64,000 nt of DNA from Corynebacterium uberis (GTDB taxonomy: Bacteria > Actinomycetota > Actinomycetes > Mycobacteriales > Mycobacteriaceae): positions 310,001 through 374,000 of the forward strand of contig NZ_CP085051.1 in the NCBI RefSeq assembly GCF_020616335.1, in the 5' to 3' direction. Each line of letters opens with the position of its first letter. Positions within the stretch are counted from its first letter, which is position 1. The position numbers and the translations under genes are program-made. Positions 44,408 to 53,698 of the stretch are shown in pieces. The notes beneath the pieces are model-generated. The model did no database searches, had not been told where the DNA came from, and saw only the letters and a program-made list of their open reading frames with translations.

Positions 44408-44622
44408 CCATTGCCCAGACGCCGCAGCCCCATCGACGCCAACGATCGCCCCCCGGTAGGCTTCCCCACGCCAAGTTCGCGCCGTGCGCAGGGCCCGCCT
44501 GACCGACCCCTAGAGTAGGAGCGCTCCGCAGTTTGGGCTACGGTTGGTGGCGAGCTGAACCCACTTCCCGGCACCACGCATGCAGACCCGGGGATACAAA
44601 CTATCTGCGAGGACACCGAGAC

Positions 44623-45660
44623 ATGACCACAGGTCGACCCGCCGACGCAACCCGCGGAGCAACTCTCGCAGCGGCCCCGGGGCTGCTGGGCTTTGGCGAT
44701 ACTGAGCTTTCCCAGCGGGTCACCGAAGGTCTGGCCAAGGTAGAACAGGTGCTCTACCAGGAACTCTCCCGCGGCGAAGAACTAGTCACCGACAAAGTTC
44801 TTCACCTCGTGCGCGCCGGCGGCAAAAGATTCCGCCCCATGTTCGCACTCCTGGCCTCCGAATTCGGGCCCCGGGCACTCAGCGACGACGTCATCAAAGC
44901 CGCCGCCGTCGTCGAAATGACCCACCTGGCCACCCTCTACCACGACGACGTCATGGACGAAGCCTCCCGCCGCCGCGGCGTCGAATCCGCCAACGCCCGC
45001 TGGGGCAACTCCGTAGCCATCCTCGCCGGCGACCACCTCCTCGCCCAAGCCTCCGGCCTCATGGCCCAACTCGGCGTACCCACCGTGGAACACTTCTCAG
45101 AAACCTTCGGAGAACTAGTCACCGGCCAAATGCGCGAAACCGTCGGCCCACGCGGCGGCGACCCCATCGAGCACTACATGAAGGTCATCGAAGAAAAAAC
45201 CGGCGTCCTCATCGCCTCCGCCGGCTACCTCGGCGCACTCCACGCCGGCGCCGCCCCCCACCACATCGACGCACTGCGCGGCTACGGACGCGCCATCGGC
45301 ATGGTCTTCCAAATCGTCGACGACATCATCGACATCTTCTCCGACCCCGCCGACTCCGGCAAAACCCCCGGCACCGACCTCCGCGAAGGCGTATTCACCC
45401 TCCCCGTGCTCTACGCACTCAACGAAGACAGCCCCGCCGGACGCCGCCTCCGCACGCTTCTCGACGCCCCCGTCGACACCGACGAGCGCGTCACCGAAGC
45501 CCTCCACCTCCTCACCGAAACCCAAGGCCGCGACCGCGCACTCGCCGACGTCCACCGCTGGGTCACCCGCGCCAACGAACACCTATCCGCCCTCCCCGAC
45601 ACGCCCGCCGCACGCGCCCTGCGCGAACTAACCGACTACACCGTCCGCCGCGTGGGTTAA
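44623..45660 (+). CDS. Long-chain polyprenyl diphosphate synthase
   Basis: 345 aa trans-prenyltransferase, probably making the menaquinone side chain. Seen: GGKRFRPMF, first Asp-rich motif LYHDDVMDEASRRRG, GDHLLAQA, and second motif VFQIVDDIIDIFSDP. The residues before the first motif (HLATL) are small, as in long-chain enzymes. ATG at 44623; the frame from 44533 has no homology. Variant GCTTCTCGACGCCCCC of the dispersed word at 45456-45471. Confidence 0.92.
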   Translation: MTTGRPADATRGATLAAAPGLLGFGDTELSQRVTEGLAKVEQVLYQELSRGEELVTDKVLHLVRAGGKRFRPMFALLASEFGPRALSDDVIKAAAVVEMTHLATLYHDDVMDEASRRRGVESANARWGNSVAILAGDHLLAQASGLMAQLGVPTVEHFSETFGELVTGQMRETVGPRGGDPIEHYMKVIEEKTGVLIASAGYLGALHAGAAPHHIDALRGYGRAIGMVFQIVDDIIDIFSDPADSGKTPGTDLREGVFTLPVLYALNEDSPAGRRLRTLLDAPVDTDERVTEALHLLTETQGRDRALADVHRWVTRANEHLSALPDTPAARALRELTDYTVRRVG

Positions 45661-45895
45661 CAGAACAGATCGGCGGTGGGCTGCCGCTGTTTTCTGGGCT
45701 GTGCGCTGTGCGGTCTGTTCTGGGGTTGGCTCTGGGGTCTGGTCTGGGGTCGGCGCTCGGCGGTCCGGGGTCTGCGGTCTGCAGCCTGCTGTGTGCGCTC
45801 CACGCGAGAAAACCCAGCACACAGGCCTGATTTCACCGATTCCCCCGCCGTCTAGTACAGTGTTCTTCGCACCTGATCATGGGATCACGGCGCAC

Positions 45896-45977
45896 GCCAG
45901 GTTGCCCGAGCGGCCAAAGGGAGCGGACTGTAAATCCGCCGGCATTGCCTTCAGAAGTTCGAATCTTCTACCTGGCA
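45896..45977 (+). tRNA. tRNA-Tyr (GTA)
   Basis: 82-nt class II tRNA. Acceptor GCCAGGT pairs with ACCTGGC, GTA is the anticodon within ACTGTAAAT, a long variable arm is present, and the T arm has TTCGAATC. CCA is not encoded. Confidence 0.95.
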
Positions 45978-46130
45978 CCCCTCACCCCGTCACTGCCATT
46001 GCTAACAGCGATGGCGGCGGCGGGGTTTTGCGTGCGTGCCGGGCTTCGGGGTGCGGCGGCGGCTAGCTGCGTAGCTGCGTGTCGGCATGGCGGCGGGTCT
46101 GGCCGTAACGCCGGTCCGGTTGTGATGTTT

Positions 46131-46210
46131 ATTCGAACATGTCGTAACCTGCCGCGGAAACTAAAATCTGACCTGCGGAAATGCTGGCGCCGAAAAATCG
46201 ATGAAGACAT
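46131..46210 (+). repeat. 80-bp repeat, copy A
   Basis: Begins ATTCGAACATGTCGTAACCT and ends CGATGAAGACAT. ATGTC near the left end is complementary to GACAT at the right end. Confidence 0.9.
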
Positions 46211-46386
46211 CTGCCGGTTGGCGCTGGCGGCGACGCGCAGTCTGGTAGTCCGGCGGCGCGCGGCACGGTGAGGGGGCCGGGAGTCTGGGGGCGGGGGCGT
46301 CGATACGCAGTCCAGCAGGAAGCGGCAACTGCGGTGGCGACGATTGCGGTCATCGGGTGCCGAATGCAGGCGTGGCTGCGGCGATC

Positions 46387-46466
46387 ATTCGAACATGTCG
46401 TAACCTGCCGCGGAAACTAAATTCTGACCTGCGGAAATGCAGGGACCGAAAAATCGGTGAAGACAT
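46387..46466 (+). repeat. 80-bp repeat, copy B
   Basis: Same termini and length as copy A with a few internal changes. Confidence 0.9.
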
Positions 46467-46551
46467 TTGGTGCTCGGAGGCGGGGTGCGGCAGTGCTGGG
46501 CGTGTCGGCGGCGGTCACCGGGTGCCGAATGCAGGCATGGCTACGGCGATT

Positions 46552-46631
46552 ATTCGAACATGTCGTAACCTGCCGCGGAAACTAAAATCTGACCTGCAGA
46601 AACGCCGGCGCCGAAAAATCGATGAAGACAT
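46552..46631 (+). repeat. 80-bp repeat, copy C
   Basis: Same termini and length as copy A; a G+C-rich block with the dispersed word follows. Confidence 0.9.
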
Positions 46632-46714
46632 GCGCCGCGCGAGGCGGGCGTCGCCACCGGCGACGCGCAGCCCGGCGGCGAGCAGCACGGTGAGGGGTCC
46701 GGGAGTGGGGGACG

Positions 46715-46730
46715 GGGGGCGTCGATAAGC
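46715..46730 (-). repeat. Dispersed 16-bp word, perfect copy
   Basis: GGGGGCGTCGATAAGC, downstream of repeat copy C. Confidence 0.9.
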
Positions 46731-46863
46731 AGCCCAGCGGCAGGCTGAAAATGCGCTGTAGCGTGCGGATTTGTGTACCTGTAGTGACTCAGGTTAGTCT
46801 TTGGGAGTCTTCAGGGCGCGGCAGCCCGGCCAGATGGTCGTTGTTTCTGTGCCCGTGAGATGT

Positions 46864-46936
46864 GCCCCCTTAGCTCAGTCGGTAGAGCGTTTCCATGGTA
46901 AGGAAAAGGTCAACAGTTCGATTCTGTTAGGGGGCT
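46864..46936 (+). tRNA. tRNA-Thr (GGT)
   Basis: 73 nt. Acceptor GCCCCCT/AGGGGGC, D arm AGCTCAGTCGGTAGAGC, anticodon loop ATGGTAA on a TTTCC/GGAAA stem, T arm with GTTCGATTC. CCA is not encoded. Confidence 0.95.
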
Positions 46937-46998
46937 CTGTTGTTTTCTCCCCGCCCGGCGCCGGCAACGGTGTGGCGCGGGGGTGAAGGCGGCGAAGG

Positions 46999-47070
46999 GG
47001 CGGTGTAGCTCAGTGGTAGAGCAAGCGACTCATAATCGCTGTGTCGCGAGTTCAATTCTCGCCATCGCTA
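46999..47070 (+). tRNA. tRNA-Met (CAT)
   Basis: 72 nt. Acceptor GGCGGTG pairs with CATCGCT (two G-U pairs), AGCTCAGTGGTAGAGC D arm, anticodon CAT in ACTCATAAT, T arm GCGAG/CTCGC. The fully paired acceptor top fits an elongator Met tRNA. Confidence 0.92.
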
Positions 47071-47217
47071 CGGAATATGGAACAAGTTTTGGCGTCACCA
47101 GCGGCCGCTGATGTGGCGCCTGACCTGTCTATTCCAGCCAAGTTCGGCCCGGCGTTCCTGGAGTGAAGTAGAGCTCTGGTAGGGTTGTCCGTGCTGCCCA
47201 CCCGGGTGGTGCTTTGA

Positions 47218-47290
47218 AGGGGCGTGGCGCAATTGGTAGCGCAACGGTCTCCAAAACCGTAGGTTGCAGGTTCGAGTCCTGTCGCCCCTG
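47218..47290 (+). tRNA. tRNA-Trp (CCA)
   Basis: 73 nt. Acceptor AGGGGCG/CGCCCCT, anticodon CCA in CTCCAAAA, T arm GTTCGAGTC. The 3' CCA is encoded (47291-47293). Placed 30 bp before secE, the usual location. Confidence 0.95.
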
Positions 47291-47320
47291 CCAAAACTTC
47301 TCAACGCTAAAAGGAGAACC

Positions 47321-47635
47321 GTGAGCGAGGAACGCGGAAACCTGACTCCCACCGGTAAGCGTCAGCGTACCGGGGCGAGCACCGTGACCAGCGCCACCTA
47401 TCAGTCGAAGCAGGTGGCCAAGACAGCTCGCGATGATGAAAACCCCGGCGGTGGCCCGCTGCGCTACCTGCCTGAGGTTGCTTCTGAGATGAAGAAGGTC
47501 ATCTGGCCTACCGCGTCCCAGATGGTGACGTACACTCTGGTTGTTTTTGCCTTCCTCATCGTTTTGACGGCCCTGGTTTCTGGCGTGGATTTCCTCGCCG
47601 GCCTTGGGGTTGAAAAGGTGCTGGTGAACAAGTAG
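47321..47635 (+). CDS. secE: Preprotein translocase subunit SecE
   Basis: 104 aa. Long basic N-terminus typical of actinobacteria, then EVASEMKKVIWPTASQMVTY, the conserved amphipathic helix, and one TM helix (TLVVFAFLIVLTALVSGVDF). It stabilises SecY in the translocon. GTG start with AAGGAG 6 bp upstream. Follows tRNA-Trp and precedes nusG, the standard bacterial order. Confidence 0.95.
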   Translation: MSEERGNLTPTGKRQRTGASTVTSATYQSKQVAKTARDDENPGGGPLRYLPEVASEMKKVIWPTASQMVTYTLVVFAFLIVLTALVSGVDFLAGLGVEKVLVNK

Positions 47636-47839
47636 CATCTCGCTAAGAATTGCTGAACATCCCGCCCCCGGAACGCTCCGGGCAGGCGGGATCATTCTTT
47701 GTCCCACCTAGACGGTGGTGCCCGTACGTTCATCCGGACGTGGCGTCGCCCCGATAGGATGGGGAGCAACACCGGTGCGTGCCCTCGCGCCAACCACCAG
47801 CCCACACCCGAGTAACAAGTTACGGAGTTGACAGAAACG

Positions 47840-48811
47840 ATGAGCCAAGAAGACCAGATCTCCCACCCCGGCCTGGACAGTGAGGGCACCACGATCCCCG
47901 AGGTAGCGGACGCCGCCGAGGCCGCCGCGGCCCTAGAGGAGCAGCAGGCTGCATCGCTTGCCGACGCCCCCGCGGACACCGCCGGCACGGAAACTTCCGA
48001 AGCCCCCGCCGCCGCCGAGCAGGCGTCCGCGGATGCGGAATCGGCAGAGGCCGCCGCCGACGCTGGCGCTGCTGGTGCTGGTGCTGGTGCTGGCGACGCC
48101 GCCGAGGCTGCAGCGGAGACCAGCGCGGCGGACGCCCCGGAAGGGGCCTCCGAGGAAGCCTCTGAAGAGGCCGAATACCGCCGCCGCCTGCGCGAATTTA
48201 CCCGCGATCTGAAGAAGCAGCCCGGCCAGTGGTACATCATCCAGTGCTATTCCGGCTACGAGAACAAGGTCAAGACCAACCTGGACATGCGTGTGCAGAC
48301 CCTCGAGGTCGAAGACGCCATCTATGACGTTGTCGTGCCCGTCGAGCAGGCCATCGAGGTCCGTGACGGAAAGCGCAAGCTGGTCAAGCGCAAGCTGCTT
48401 CCCGGCTACGTGTTGGTGCGTATGGACATCAATGACCGTGCGTGGTCCGTTGTGCGCGAGACCCCCGGCGTGACCAGCTTTGTGGGCAATGAAGGCCACG
48501 CCACCCCGGTGCGGCACCGCGATGTGGCCAAGTTCCTCATGCCTAAGGCTGTGCCGGATGGCCAGGAACCGGCCCAGGATAAGGATGGCGAGCAGATCAT
48601 CGCCATGCCGGAAGAAAAGTCCAAGCCCACCCAGCACATTGACTTTGAGGTCGGCGAGGCCGTGACCATCCTCACCGGCGCGTTGGCTTCCGTGTCTGCC
48701 ACGATTTCGGACATCGACCATGAGACGGGCAAGATCCAGGCCTTGGTGTCCATCTTCGGCCGCGAAACCCCTGTGGAGCTCACCGCCGACCAGGTGGAAA
48801 AGATTATGTAG
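47840..48811 (+). CDS. nusG: Transcription factor NusG
   Basis: 323 aa. NGN domain from [20 protein letters not shown] (about residue 130) through [30 protein letters not shown], and a C-terminal KOW domain [20 protein letters not shown]. The first about 115 residues are an acidic Ala/Glu-rich low-complexity extension, longer than in most bacteria but known in actinobacteria. ATG at 47840; the TTG at 47828 is an alternative. Binds RNA polymerase and Rho/ribosome. Confidence 0.95.
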   Translation: MSQEDQISHPGLDSEGTTIPEVADAAEAAAALEEQQAASLADAPADTAGTETSEAPAAAEQASADAESAEAAADAGAAGAGAGAGDAAEAAAETSAADAPEGASEEASEEAEYRRRLREFTRDLKKQPGQWYIIQCYSGYENKVKTNLDMRVQTLEVEDAIYDVVVPVEQAIEVRDGKRKLVKRKLLPGYVLVRMDINDRAWSVVRETPGVTSFVGNEGHATPVRHRDVAKFLMPKAVPDGQEPAQDKDGEQIIAMPEEKSKPTQHIDFEVGEAVTILTGALASVSATISDIDHETGKIQALVSIFGRETPVELTADQVEKIM

Positions 48812-49254
48812 CAGGTTCTCCTGCGCCGAGGGGTCGGGGCGCGGGGCCGCACCCGCGGGTCAGCGGGTCAGCGGGTCGGCTTGTTGGCCGGTCGGCTTGT
48901 CTGCGGGCCAGCAGTCCAGCTTTTCAGCGGGCCAGGCCCCACGGACCCCCACGATGAAGGCAGCTTTTGTGCCAGCGGTGCTGGCGCGTTAAGCTGTCTT
49001 TTCGCGTGTGTGCCCACGTCGGTTTAGTTCGTTGTGGGCGCGCACAAGACAAGCATTCATCCCCGGTGGCCGGGTTACGTGAAGAAGCTGTCCGTGGCAC
49101 TCCCGTGAAAGCATAGGCGGGACGCTGGCTGGCAGTGAGCGGGGCCCAGCATCCGGACGGGGAGTGGAAGGGATCATCCGTCTAGGCGTGCCGAGCGCAT
49201 GGCCCTGCGGTGTATTCCGCCCATACCGCCCCCGGTACCAAGGAAAGAGGACTC
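48812..49254. other. nusG-rplK spacer
   Basis: About 440 bp. The first part has short tandem GCGGGTCA/CGGCTTGT-type repeats (about 48,855-48,925). The rplK leader occupies the rest. No gene or clear promoter box called. Confidence 0.5.
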
Positions 49255-49686
49255 ATGGCTAAGAAGAAGAAGGCCACTGGCTTTATCAAGCTGCAGATCG
49301 AGGCTGGCGCTGCTAACCCGGCTCCCCCGGTCGGCCCGGCGCTGGGTGCCCACGGCGTCAACATCATGGAATTCTGCAAGGCGTACAACGCTGCGACGGA
49401 ATCCCAGCGCGGCAACGTCATCCCCGTGGAGATCACCGTCTACGAGGACCGCAGCTTTGATTTCAAGCTGAAGACCCCGCCGGCCGCCAAGCTGCTGCTC
49501 AAGGCCGCTGGTCTGCAGAAGGGCTCCGGCGTGCCGCACACCAACAAGGTTGGTTCTGTGACCATGGCGCAGGTGCGTGAGATTGCCGAGCAGAAGAAGG
49601 CCGACCTCAACGCCCGCGACATCGACGCCGCCGCGAAGATCATCGCCGGCACCGCCCGCTCCATGGGCATCACCGTCGAGGCCTAG
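49255..49686 (+). CDS. rplK: 50S ribosomal protein L11
   Basis: 143 aa. [20 protein letters not shown], the canonical L11 proline-rich N-terminal domain, then [13 protein letters not shown] and a C-terminal RNA-binding domain with [12 protein letters not shown]. Binds the GTPase-associated region of 23S rRNA. The ATG at 49255 follows AAGGAAAGAGG; the frame from 49210 is not used. Confidence 0.97.
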   Translation: MAKKKKATGFIKLQIEAGAANPAPPVGPALGAHGVNIMEFCKAYNAATESQRGNVIPVEITVYEDRSFDFKLKTPPAAKLLLKAAGLQKGSGVPHTNKVGSVTMAQVREIAEQKKADLNARDIDAAAKIIAGTARSMGITVEA

Positions 49687-49759
49687 TTTTTAGTCCGCGA
49701 GACACCGTGGCAGGGCCCGCTCCGGCCCGCACACCACAGATTCGAAAGAAGGAATCCCA

Positions 49760-50467
49760 ATGAGCAAGAAGTCCAAGGCCTTCAAGGCCGCGGCGGAGCT
49801 GGTTGACGCCTCCCGCCTCTACCGTCCCCTCGAGGCCGCCAAGCTGGTCAAGGCCACCGCCTCGAAGAACTTTGACGCCACCGTTGACGTGGCCCTGCGC
49901 CTGGGTGTGGATCCCCGCAAGGCCGATCAGCTGGTGCGTGGCACCGTCTCCCTGCCCAACGGCACCGGCAAGACCGTGCGCGTTGTGGTCTTCGCCGAGG
50001 GCCCGAACGCCACCGCCGCCGAGGAGGCTGGCGCTGACGTTGTGGGCACCGCCGAGCTGCTGGAGCGCATCCAGGGCGGCTGGACTGACTTCGACGCCGC
50101 GATCGCCACCCCGGATCAGATGGCCAAGGTTGGCCGTGTGGCCCGCGTCCTGGGCCCCCGTGGCCTCATGCCGAACCCCAAGACCGGCACCGTGACCACC
50201 GACGTGGCCAAGGCTGTCAAGGAGATCAAGGGCGGCAAGATCAGCTTCCGCGTGGACAAGGCCGCGAACCTGCACGCCGCGATCGGCAAGGCCTCCTTCA
50301 CCGAGGAGCAGCTTGCGGAGAACTACGGCGCGCTGATCGACGAAATCAACCGTCTGAAGCCGTCTTCCTCCAAGGGCATCTACATCAAGAAGGTCACCCT
50401 GTCTTCCACCACGGGCCCCGGCGTTCCGGTTGACCCGACGGTGCAGAAGGGCTACACGGAGGCCTAA
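49760..50467 (+). CDS. rplA: 50S ribosomal protein L1
   Basis: 235 aa. [40 protein letters not shown] and a [17 protein letters not shown] segment are the L1 signatures. Part of the L1 stalk and, in many bacteria, repressor of its own operon. AGAAGGA precedes the ATG. Terminator follows at 50489. Confidence 0.97.
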   Translation: MSKKSKAFKAAAELVDASRLYRPLEAAKLVKATASKNFDATVDVALRLGVDPRKADQLVRGTVSLPNGTGKTVRVVVFAEGPNATAAEEAGADVVGTAELLERIQGGWTDFDAAIATPDQMAKVGRVARVLGPRGLMPNPKTGTVTTDVAKAVKEIKGGKISFRVDKAANLHAAIGKASFTEEQLAENYGALIDEINRLKPSSSKGIYIKKVTLSSTTGPGVPVDPTVQKGYTEA

Positions 50468-50488
50468 GCTTTCGCCTCTTCCCTTCAA

Positions 50489-50523
50489 CCGGGCCCTGGG
50501 TTTCCAGGCCCGGTTTTTCTTTT
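50489..50523 (+). terminator. Rho-independent terminator of rplKA
   Basis: CCGGGCC-CTGG, GTTT loop, CCAGGCCCGG, then TTTTTCTTTT. Confidence 0.9.
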
Positions 50524-50539
50524 GCTTATCGACGCCCCC
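50524..50539 (+). repeat. Dispersed 16-bp word, perfect copy
   Basis: Perfect copy starting at the base after the terminator's T-run. Confidence 0.9.
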
Positions 50540-50702
50540 GCGTCCTCACCGCAGCCAGCCTGCACGGGCAGGGGAGGGGGCGTGAGCGGGTGGAACGCCT
50601 TCGAAAGGTGTCGCAGGTGGGGACATACGTACCCCCTTTGAGCTGTGTATGGGAGTTAGCAGAATTTTGTAGCGTCGAGAATTCCTCGGTGTCATTTTTG
50701 CC

Positions 50703-51512
50703 GCTAACAAACAGGGCTGTTGATGTCGAAAAACGGATAACTGGATAGAAGGCTGGCGGTGTGAGAGAACTCTTTCAGTAGCCACTGGGAAAGATTCTTG
50801 TCGATCATAGAAGTCAGATCGACGTAATCATTTACCGCTTCTTGCAAACTGAGCCGTTCGGCTTGGCCATTTAGCGGCACCCCATTAATAAGCGGTTCGT
50901 GATGTGCAATGCGGTTTCTTAGTGTTGCACGTTTTTGGCGATCCTGTGGGTGTAGGACCTGGTGAACCGCTCGCCGTGTAAGCGGGCGACTGTGCGGCCG
51001 CCTGGGAAAGCTTTGTGGAGCGTATCTCGCCAGAGTTCCTCGTAGTCAACCCGTCGTCTGGTGCTTCCATCGCCGGTCCAACCCCCTTGATCGAGTAACC
51101 CTACCCATGTTCCTAGTGTGCATTGCGCTATGAGGCGTCCAGGGATAGAGGGATCGTTAGCAGCAAGGTCTTGGTGGCCTCGCAAAACCTGGTTGCTGGC
51201 TTTGTCGAATGCCTTGTAACTCCGCTTGTCGAGGTCGATCCTGTCATACCAGTGCTCACCATGACATTCCGCTAGGCAGTTGTGCATAGAGTTTCGTAGT
51301 GCAACTTCTACGATCGAGAGATCTGCGAAAATTGAAGCGGCTAGCTTCCGGTCGCTAACATACAAGCCGGTGCTTATCGAGGTCAGGCGCTGTTCGTTGA
51401 GCCCTGGGAACTGGTGGCTCACGAACCGCTTGTAAGTTCCCAGTCGGTTCGGAGACACTGCTAACAGCAGTGGGTGTTGATGTTGTTTCATGTCCCGTCC
51501 ATGAGCTATCAT
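50703..51512 (-). pseudogene. Abi-like (AbiD/AbiF) gene with frameshift
   Basis: Abi_2-type protein of phage abortive infection. The first frame (51512-50919, 197 aa) carries ISTGLYVSDRKLAASIFADL, IVEVALRNSMHNCLAE and WYDR, but stops at IAKNVQH. The conserved family end, TLRNRIAHHEPLINGVPLNG and on to a stop at 50703, lies in another frame. Adding one A to the AAAAA run (T at 50932-50936) restores a continuous 270-residue protein reading IAKKRATLRNRIAHHE. Either a recent inactivation, a phase-variable tract or a base-call error. No partner gene adjacent. Confidence 0.82.
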
Positions 51513-51619
51513 GGCCTCGTAGTCCCCGGAACCCGCCTCTTATGGACCTGAGCCATGATGCGGCCGGGGTTCCCTTTTGCATTCAGTATATTGAGCTGTG
51601 CTTTCGGTGGGGGGCGGGG

Positions 51620-51630
51620 CGTCGATAAGC
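51620..51630 (-). repeat. Dispersed word, 15 of 16 bp
   Basis: GGGGCGTCGATAAGC (51616-51630), lacking only the outermost G of the full word. Confidence 0.85.
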
Positions 51631-51689
51631 AAAGATTTGCGGCGGGGCGGGGTGTCGGCTAGAGTGTCCGGAGAAGTTTGATACGGCGT

Positions 51690-51890
51690 GTGGGCGATGC
51701 CCCGCGCCCGGCTCAAGTTTCACCGAAGACCGTCGGTCATCCCCAACGTTGGGGATCGAAGGTTCCTTGCACCTCGTTGAGGTGGAGGAACGGCCCACGC
51801 AGGAGACACTTGGAATTAGCCGCGTTCTTTCCTTTATCAAGGATTTTGATCGCCTGGCCCTGTGCTCCCTGCACGGGGCTTTCTTTATGC
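51690..51890 (+). ncRNA. Ribosomal protein L10 leader (autoregulatory)
   Basis: Structured mRNA leader upstream of rplJ, bound by L10(L12)4 to repress the operon. Seen: a hairpin TCCCCAACGTTGGGGA, a region with GTTCCTTGCACCTCGTTGAG and GGTGGAGGAAC forming a long stem, the CGCAGGAGACACTTGGAATT segment, and a final attenuator hairpin. Ends are approximate. Confidence 0.75.
51857..51887 (+). terminator. Attenuator hairpin in L10 leader
   Basis: GCCCTGTGC-TCCCT-GCACGGGGC stem of 9 bp followed by TTTCTTT, 70 bp before rplJ. Confidence 0.7.
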
Positions 51891-51954
51891 CGCAAGGCAG
51901 GTAAGGAAGGCCCGGGCGGATTGACACATTCGTTAAAGGAAGGAGGCGAAGTAC

Positions 51955-52470
51955 ATGGCGAATCCGAAGAATGAGGCGGACCTTCAGGCTCTGAAGAACC
52001 GCTTTGCCGAGGCCGATAGCGTTGTGCTCACCGAGTACCGCGGCCTGTCCGTGGCGCAGACCACTGAGCTGCGCACCGCGCTCGGCGACGATGTCCAGTA
52101 CTCCGTCGCCAAGAACACCCTTCTCAAGCTGGCTGCTAAGGATGCCGGGCTCGAGGGTCTTGACGAGTACCTGACCGGCCCCACCGCCATCGCCTTTATC
52201 AAGGGCGAAGCCGTGGATGCCGCGAAGGCTATGAAGAAGTTCGCCGAGGATAACAAGGCGTTCATCGTCAAGGGCGGCTACATGGACGGCAACGCCCTGT
52301 CCGCCGACCAGGTCAAGGCCATCGCCGACCTGGACAACCGCGAGACCACCCTTGCCAAGCTGGCTGGTGCCATGAAGGGCAACTTGGCCAAGGCCGCAAG
52401 CCTGTTCAACGCTCCCGCTTCCCAGGTGGCCCGCCTCGCCGGCGCGCTGCAGGAGAAGAAGGAAGCCTAA
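51955..52470 (+). CDS. rplJ: 50S ribosomal protein L10
   Basis: 171 aa. [20 protein letters not shown], the [13 protein letters not shown] segment and a C-terminal helix ([16 protein letters not shown]) that docks L7/L12 dimers. AAGGAGG precedes the ATG. Operon with rplL. Confidence 0.97.
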   Translation: MANPKNEADLQALKNRFAEADSVVLTEYRGLSVAQTTELRTALGDDVQYSVAKNTLLKLAAKDAGLEGLDEYLTGPTAIAFIKGEAVDAAKAMKKFAEDNKAFIVKGGYMDGNALSADQVKAIADLDNRETTLAKLAGAMKGNLAKAASLFNAPASQVARLAGALQEKKEA

Positions 52471-52599
52471 AAACTCGCGCTGGTCTGCGGTTACACAACG
52501 GCAGTGCCAGGCACACCGTACCCATACTTTTCGGGCGCACACGATTACTTCCCGCCACGATAGGCGGGCCGCGCCCACCACAGACGAAAGGATGCCACC

Positions 52600-52983
52600 A
52601 TGGCTAAGCTTTCCAAGGACGAGCTCATCGAGGCTTTCAAGGAAATGACCCTCATCGAGCTCTCTGAGTTCGTGAAGGAATTCGAGGAGGTCTTCGAGGT
52701 CTCCGCTGCTGCTCCGGTCGCCGTTGCCGCCGCTGGCGCCCCCGCCGAGGCCGCTGCCGCCGAGGAGAAGGACGAGTTCGACGTCGTGCTGGAGAACGCC
52801 GGCGCCAAGAAGATCGGCGTGATCAAGGCTGTCCGCGAGATCGTCTCCGGCCTGGGCCTGAAGGAAGCCAAGGAGCTCGTCGAGTCCGCTCCGAAGGCCA
52901 TCCTCGAGGGTGCCAAGAAGGACGACGCCGAGGCCGCCAAGGCCAAGCTGGAAGAGGCTGGCGCCACCGTCACCCTGAAGTAA
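52600..52983 (+). CDS. rplL: 50S ribosomal protein L7/L12
   Basis: 127 aa. N-terminal dimer domain ([20 protein letters not shown]), Ala/Glu hinge, and the C-terminal domain with [20 protein letters not shown] and VKKLVESAP-type helix, the factor-binding site on the stalk. GAAAGGA before the ATG. Confidence 0.97.
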   Translation: MAKLSKDELIEAFKEMTLIELSEFVKEFEEVFEVSAAAPVAVAAAGAPAEAAAAEEKDEFDVVLENAGAKKIGVIKAVREIVSGLGLKEAKELVESAPKAILEGAKKDDAEAAKAKLEEAGATVTLK

Positions 52984-52986
52984 TCT

Positions 52987-53024
52987 CACTTCAGCTTTGA
53001 CTTCAGCTTTGACTTCAGCTTTGA
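52987..53024 (+). repeat. 12-bp tandem repeat after rplL
   Basis: Three copies of ACTTCAGCTTTG in tandem, starting a few bases after the stop codon. Confidence 0.85.
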
Positions 53025-53063
53025 GCAAAGCCTCTGAAAGCTCGTAGAGCTTCGAGAGCATTC

Positions 53064-53110
53064 AACCCGGCTTCCACCACTGCGGTGGGGGCCGGGTTTT
53101 GCTGTTTTTT
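53064..53110 (+). terminator. Rho-independent terminator of rplJL
   Basis: AACCCGGC-TTCCACCAC, TGCG loop, GTGG-GGGCCGGGTT, then TTTT and a further T6 run. Confidence 0.88.
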
Positions 53111-53161
53111 GGTGTCAAGCCGGCCACGCCTGCGGGCTAAGCCGGCGCGGGGGCGGCGATT

Positions 53162-53241
53162 ATTCGAACATGTCGTAACCTGCCGCGGAAACTAAATTCT
53201 GACCTGCGGAAATGCTGGCGCCGAAAAATCGATGAAGACAT
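53162..53241 (+). repeat. 80-bp repeat, copy D
   Basis: Nearly identical to copy A; same termini and length. Confidence 0.9.
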
Positions 53242-53335
53242 TCGGAGCTTGGAGGCGGTCGGCGGCGGTGTTTCGGCCCGGGAGCCGGCGGTAGCGGCGG
53301 CGCGCGGAGCGGTGAGGGGTCCGGGAGTCTGGGGC

Positions 53336-53351
53336 GGGGGCGTCGATAAGC
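53336..53351 (-). repeat. Dispersed 16-bp word, perfect copy
   Basis: GGGGGCGTCGATAAGC between repeat copies D and E. Confidence 0.9.
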
Positions 53352-53439
53352 ATCCCAGCAGACAGCGGCAACTGCGGTAGCGGCTATTGCGGGCGGTGGC
53401 AGGCGGCGGGTGCCGGATGCAGGCGTGGCCGCGGCGATT

Positions 53440-53519
53440 ATTCGAACATGTCGTAACCTGCTGCGGAAACTAATTTCTGACCTGCGGAAACGTCGGCGCC
53501 AAAAAATCGATGAAGACAT
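53440..53519 (+). repeat. 80-bp repeat, copy E
   Basis: Same termini and length, with about nine substitutions from copy A. Confidence 0.88.
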
Positions 53520-53575
53520 CTGCCGGTCGGAAGCGGCGGTCACCGGGTGCCGAAAGCCGCCGCGGGGCGGCGATG

Positions 53576-53634
53576 ATTCGAACATGTCGTAACCTGCTGC
53601 GGAAACGCGGGAGCAGAAAAATCGGTGCAGACAT
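53576..53634 (+). repeat. 80-bp repeat, copy F (internally deleted)
   Basis: 59 bp: both ends conserved, 21 bp of the middle missing. Confidence 0.85.
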
Positions 53635-53698
53635 TAGCCGCTCAGAGGTAGCATCAGCTCCATCGAAAAACTGGCGCGAAGCATGAGGGGTGAACGTC

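Larger units (their letters stand above)
45978..46863. other. Repeat-rich spacer between tRNA-Tyr and tRNA-Thr
   Basis: No gene seen. Three 80-bp repeats (46131, 46387, 46552) are separated by related G+C-rich blocks. One of these carries a near-perfect dispersed word (46293-46308, one mismatch) and another a perfect one (46715). The last about 100 bp probably hold the promoter of the tRNA-Thr gene. Confidence 0.8.
51513..51954 (+). other. Spacer holding rplJ promoter and leader
   Basis: No gene called. A reverse-strand near-complete dispersed word lies at 51616-51630. The conserved L10 leader follows from about 51,690. Confidence 0.7.
53111..53698. other. Repeat-rich spacer between rplL and MFS gene
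   Basis: No gene. Holds repeat copies D, E and F, with a G+C-rich block between D and E that is homologous to the block between A and B at 46.2-46.4 kb and contains a perfect dispersed word. Confidence 0.8.

Noticed and set aside
46131..46631. CRISPR array from the evenly repeated 80-bp units
   Set aside because: Units are 80 bp, not 25-40; spacers are 86-176 bp and related to one another rather than unique; no cas genes nearby.
442..53351. The 16-bp word as a parS or DnaA-box family
   Set aside because: It does not resemble the parS palindrome TGTTTCACGTGAAACA, and though it contains TTATCGAC it departs from the DnaA box TTATCCACA at key positions; copies are also too scattered.
53160..53585. 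141-codon reverse ORF across repeat copies D and E
   Set aside because: Its reading crosses two repeat units and their spacer; other copies break the frame, so it is treated as repeat sequence.
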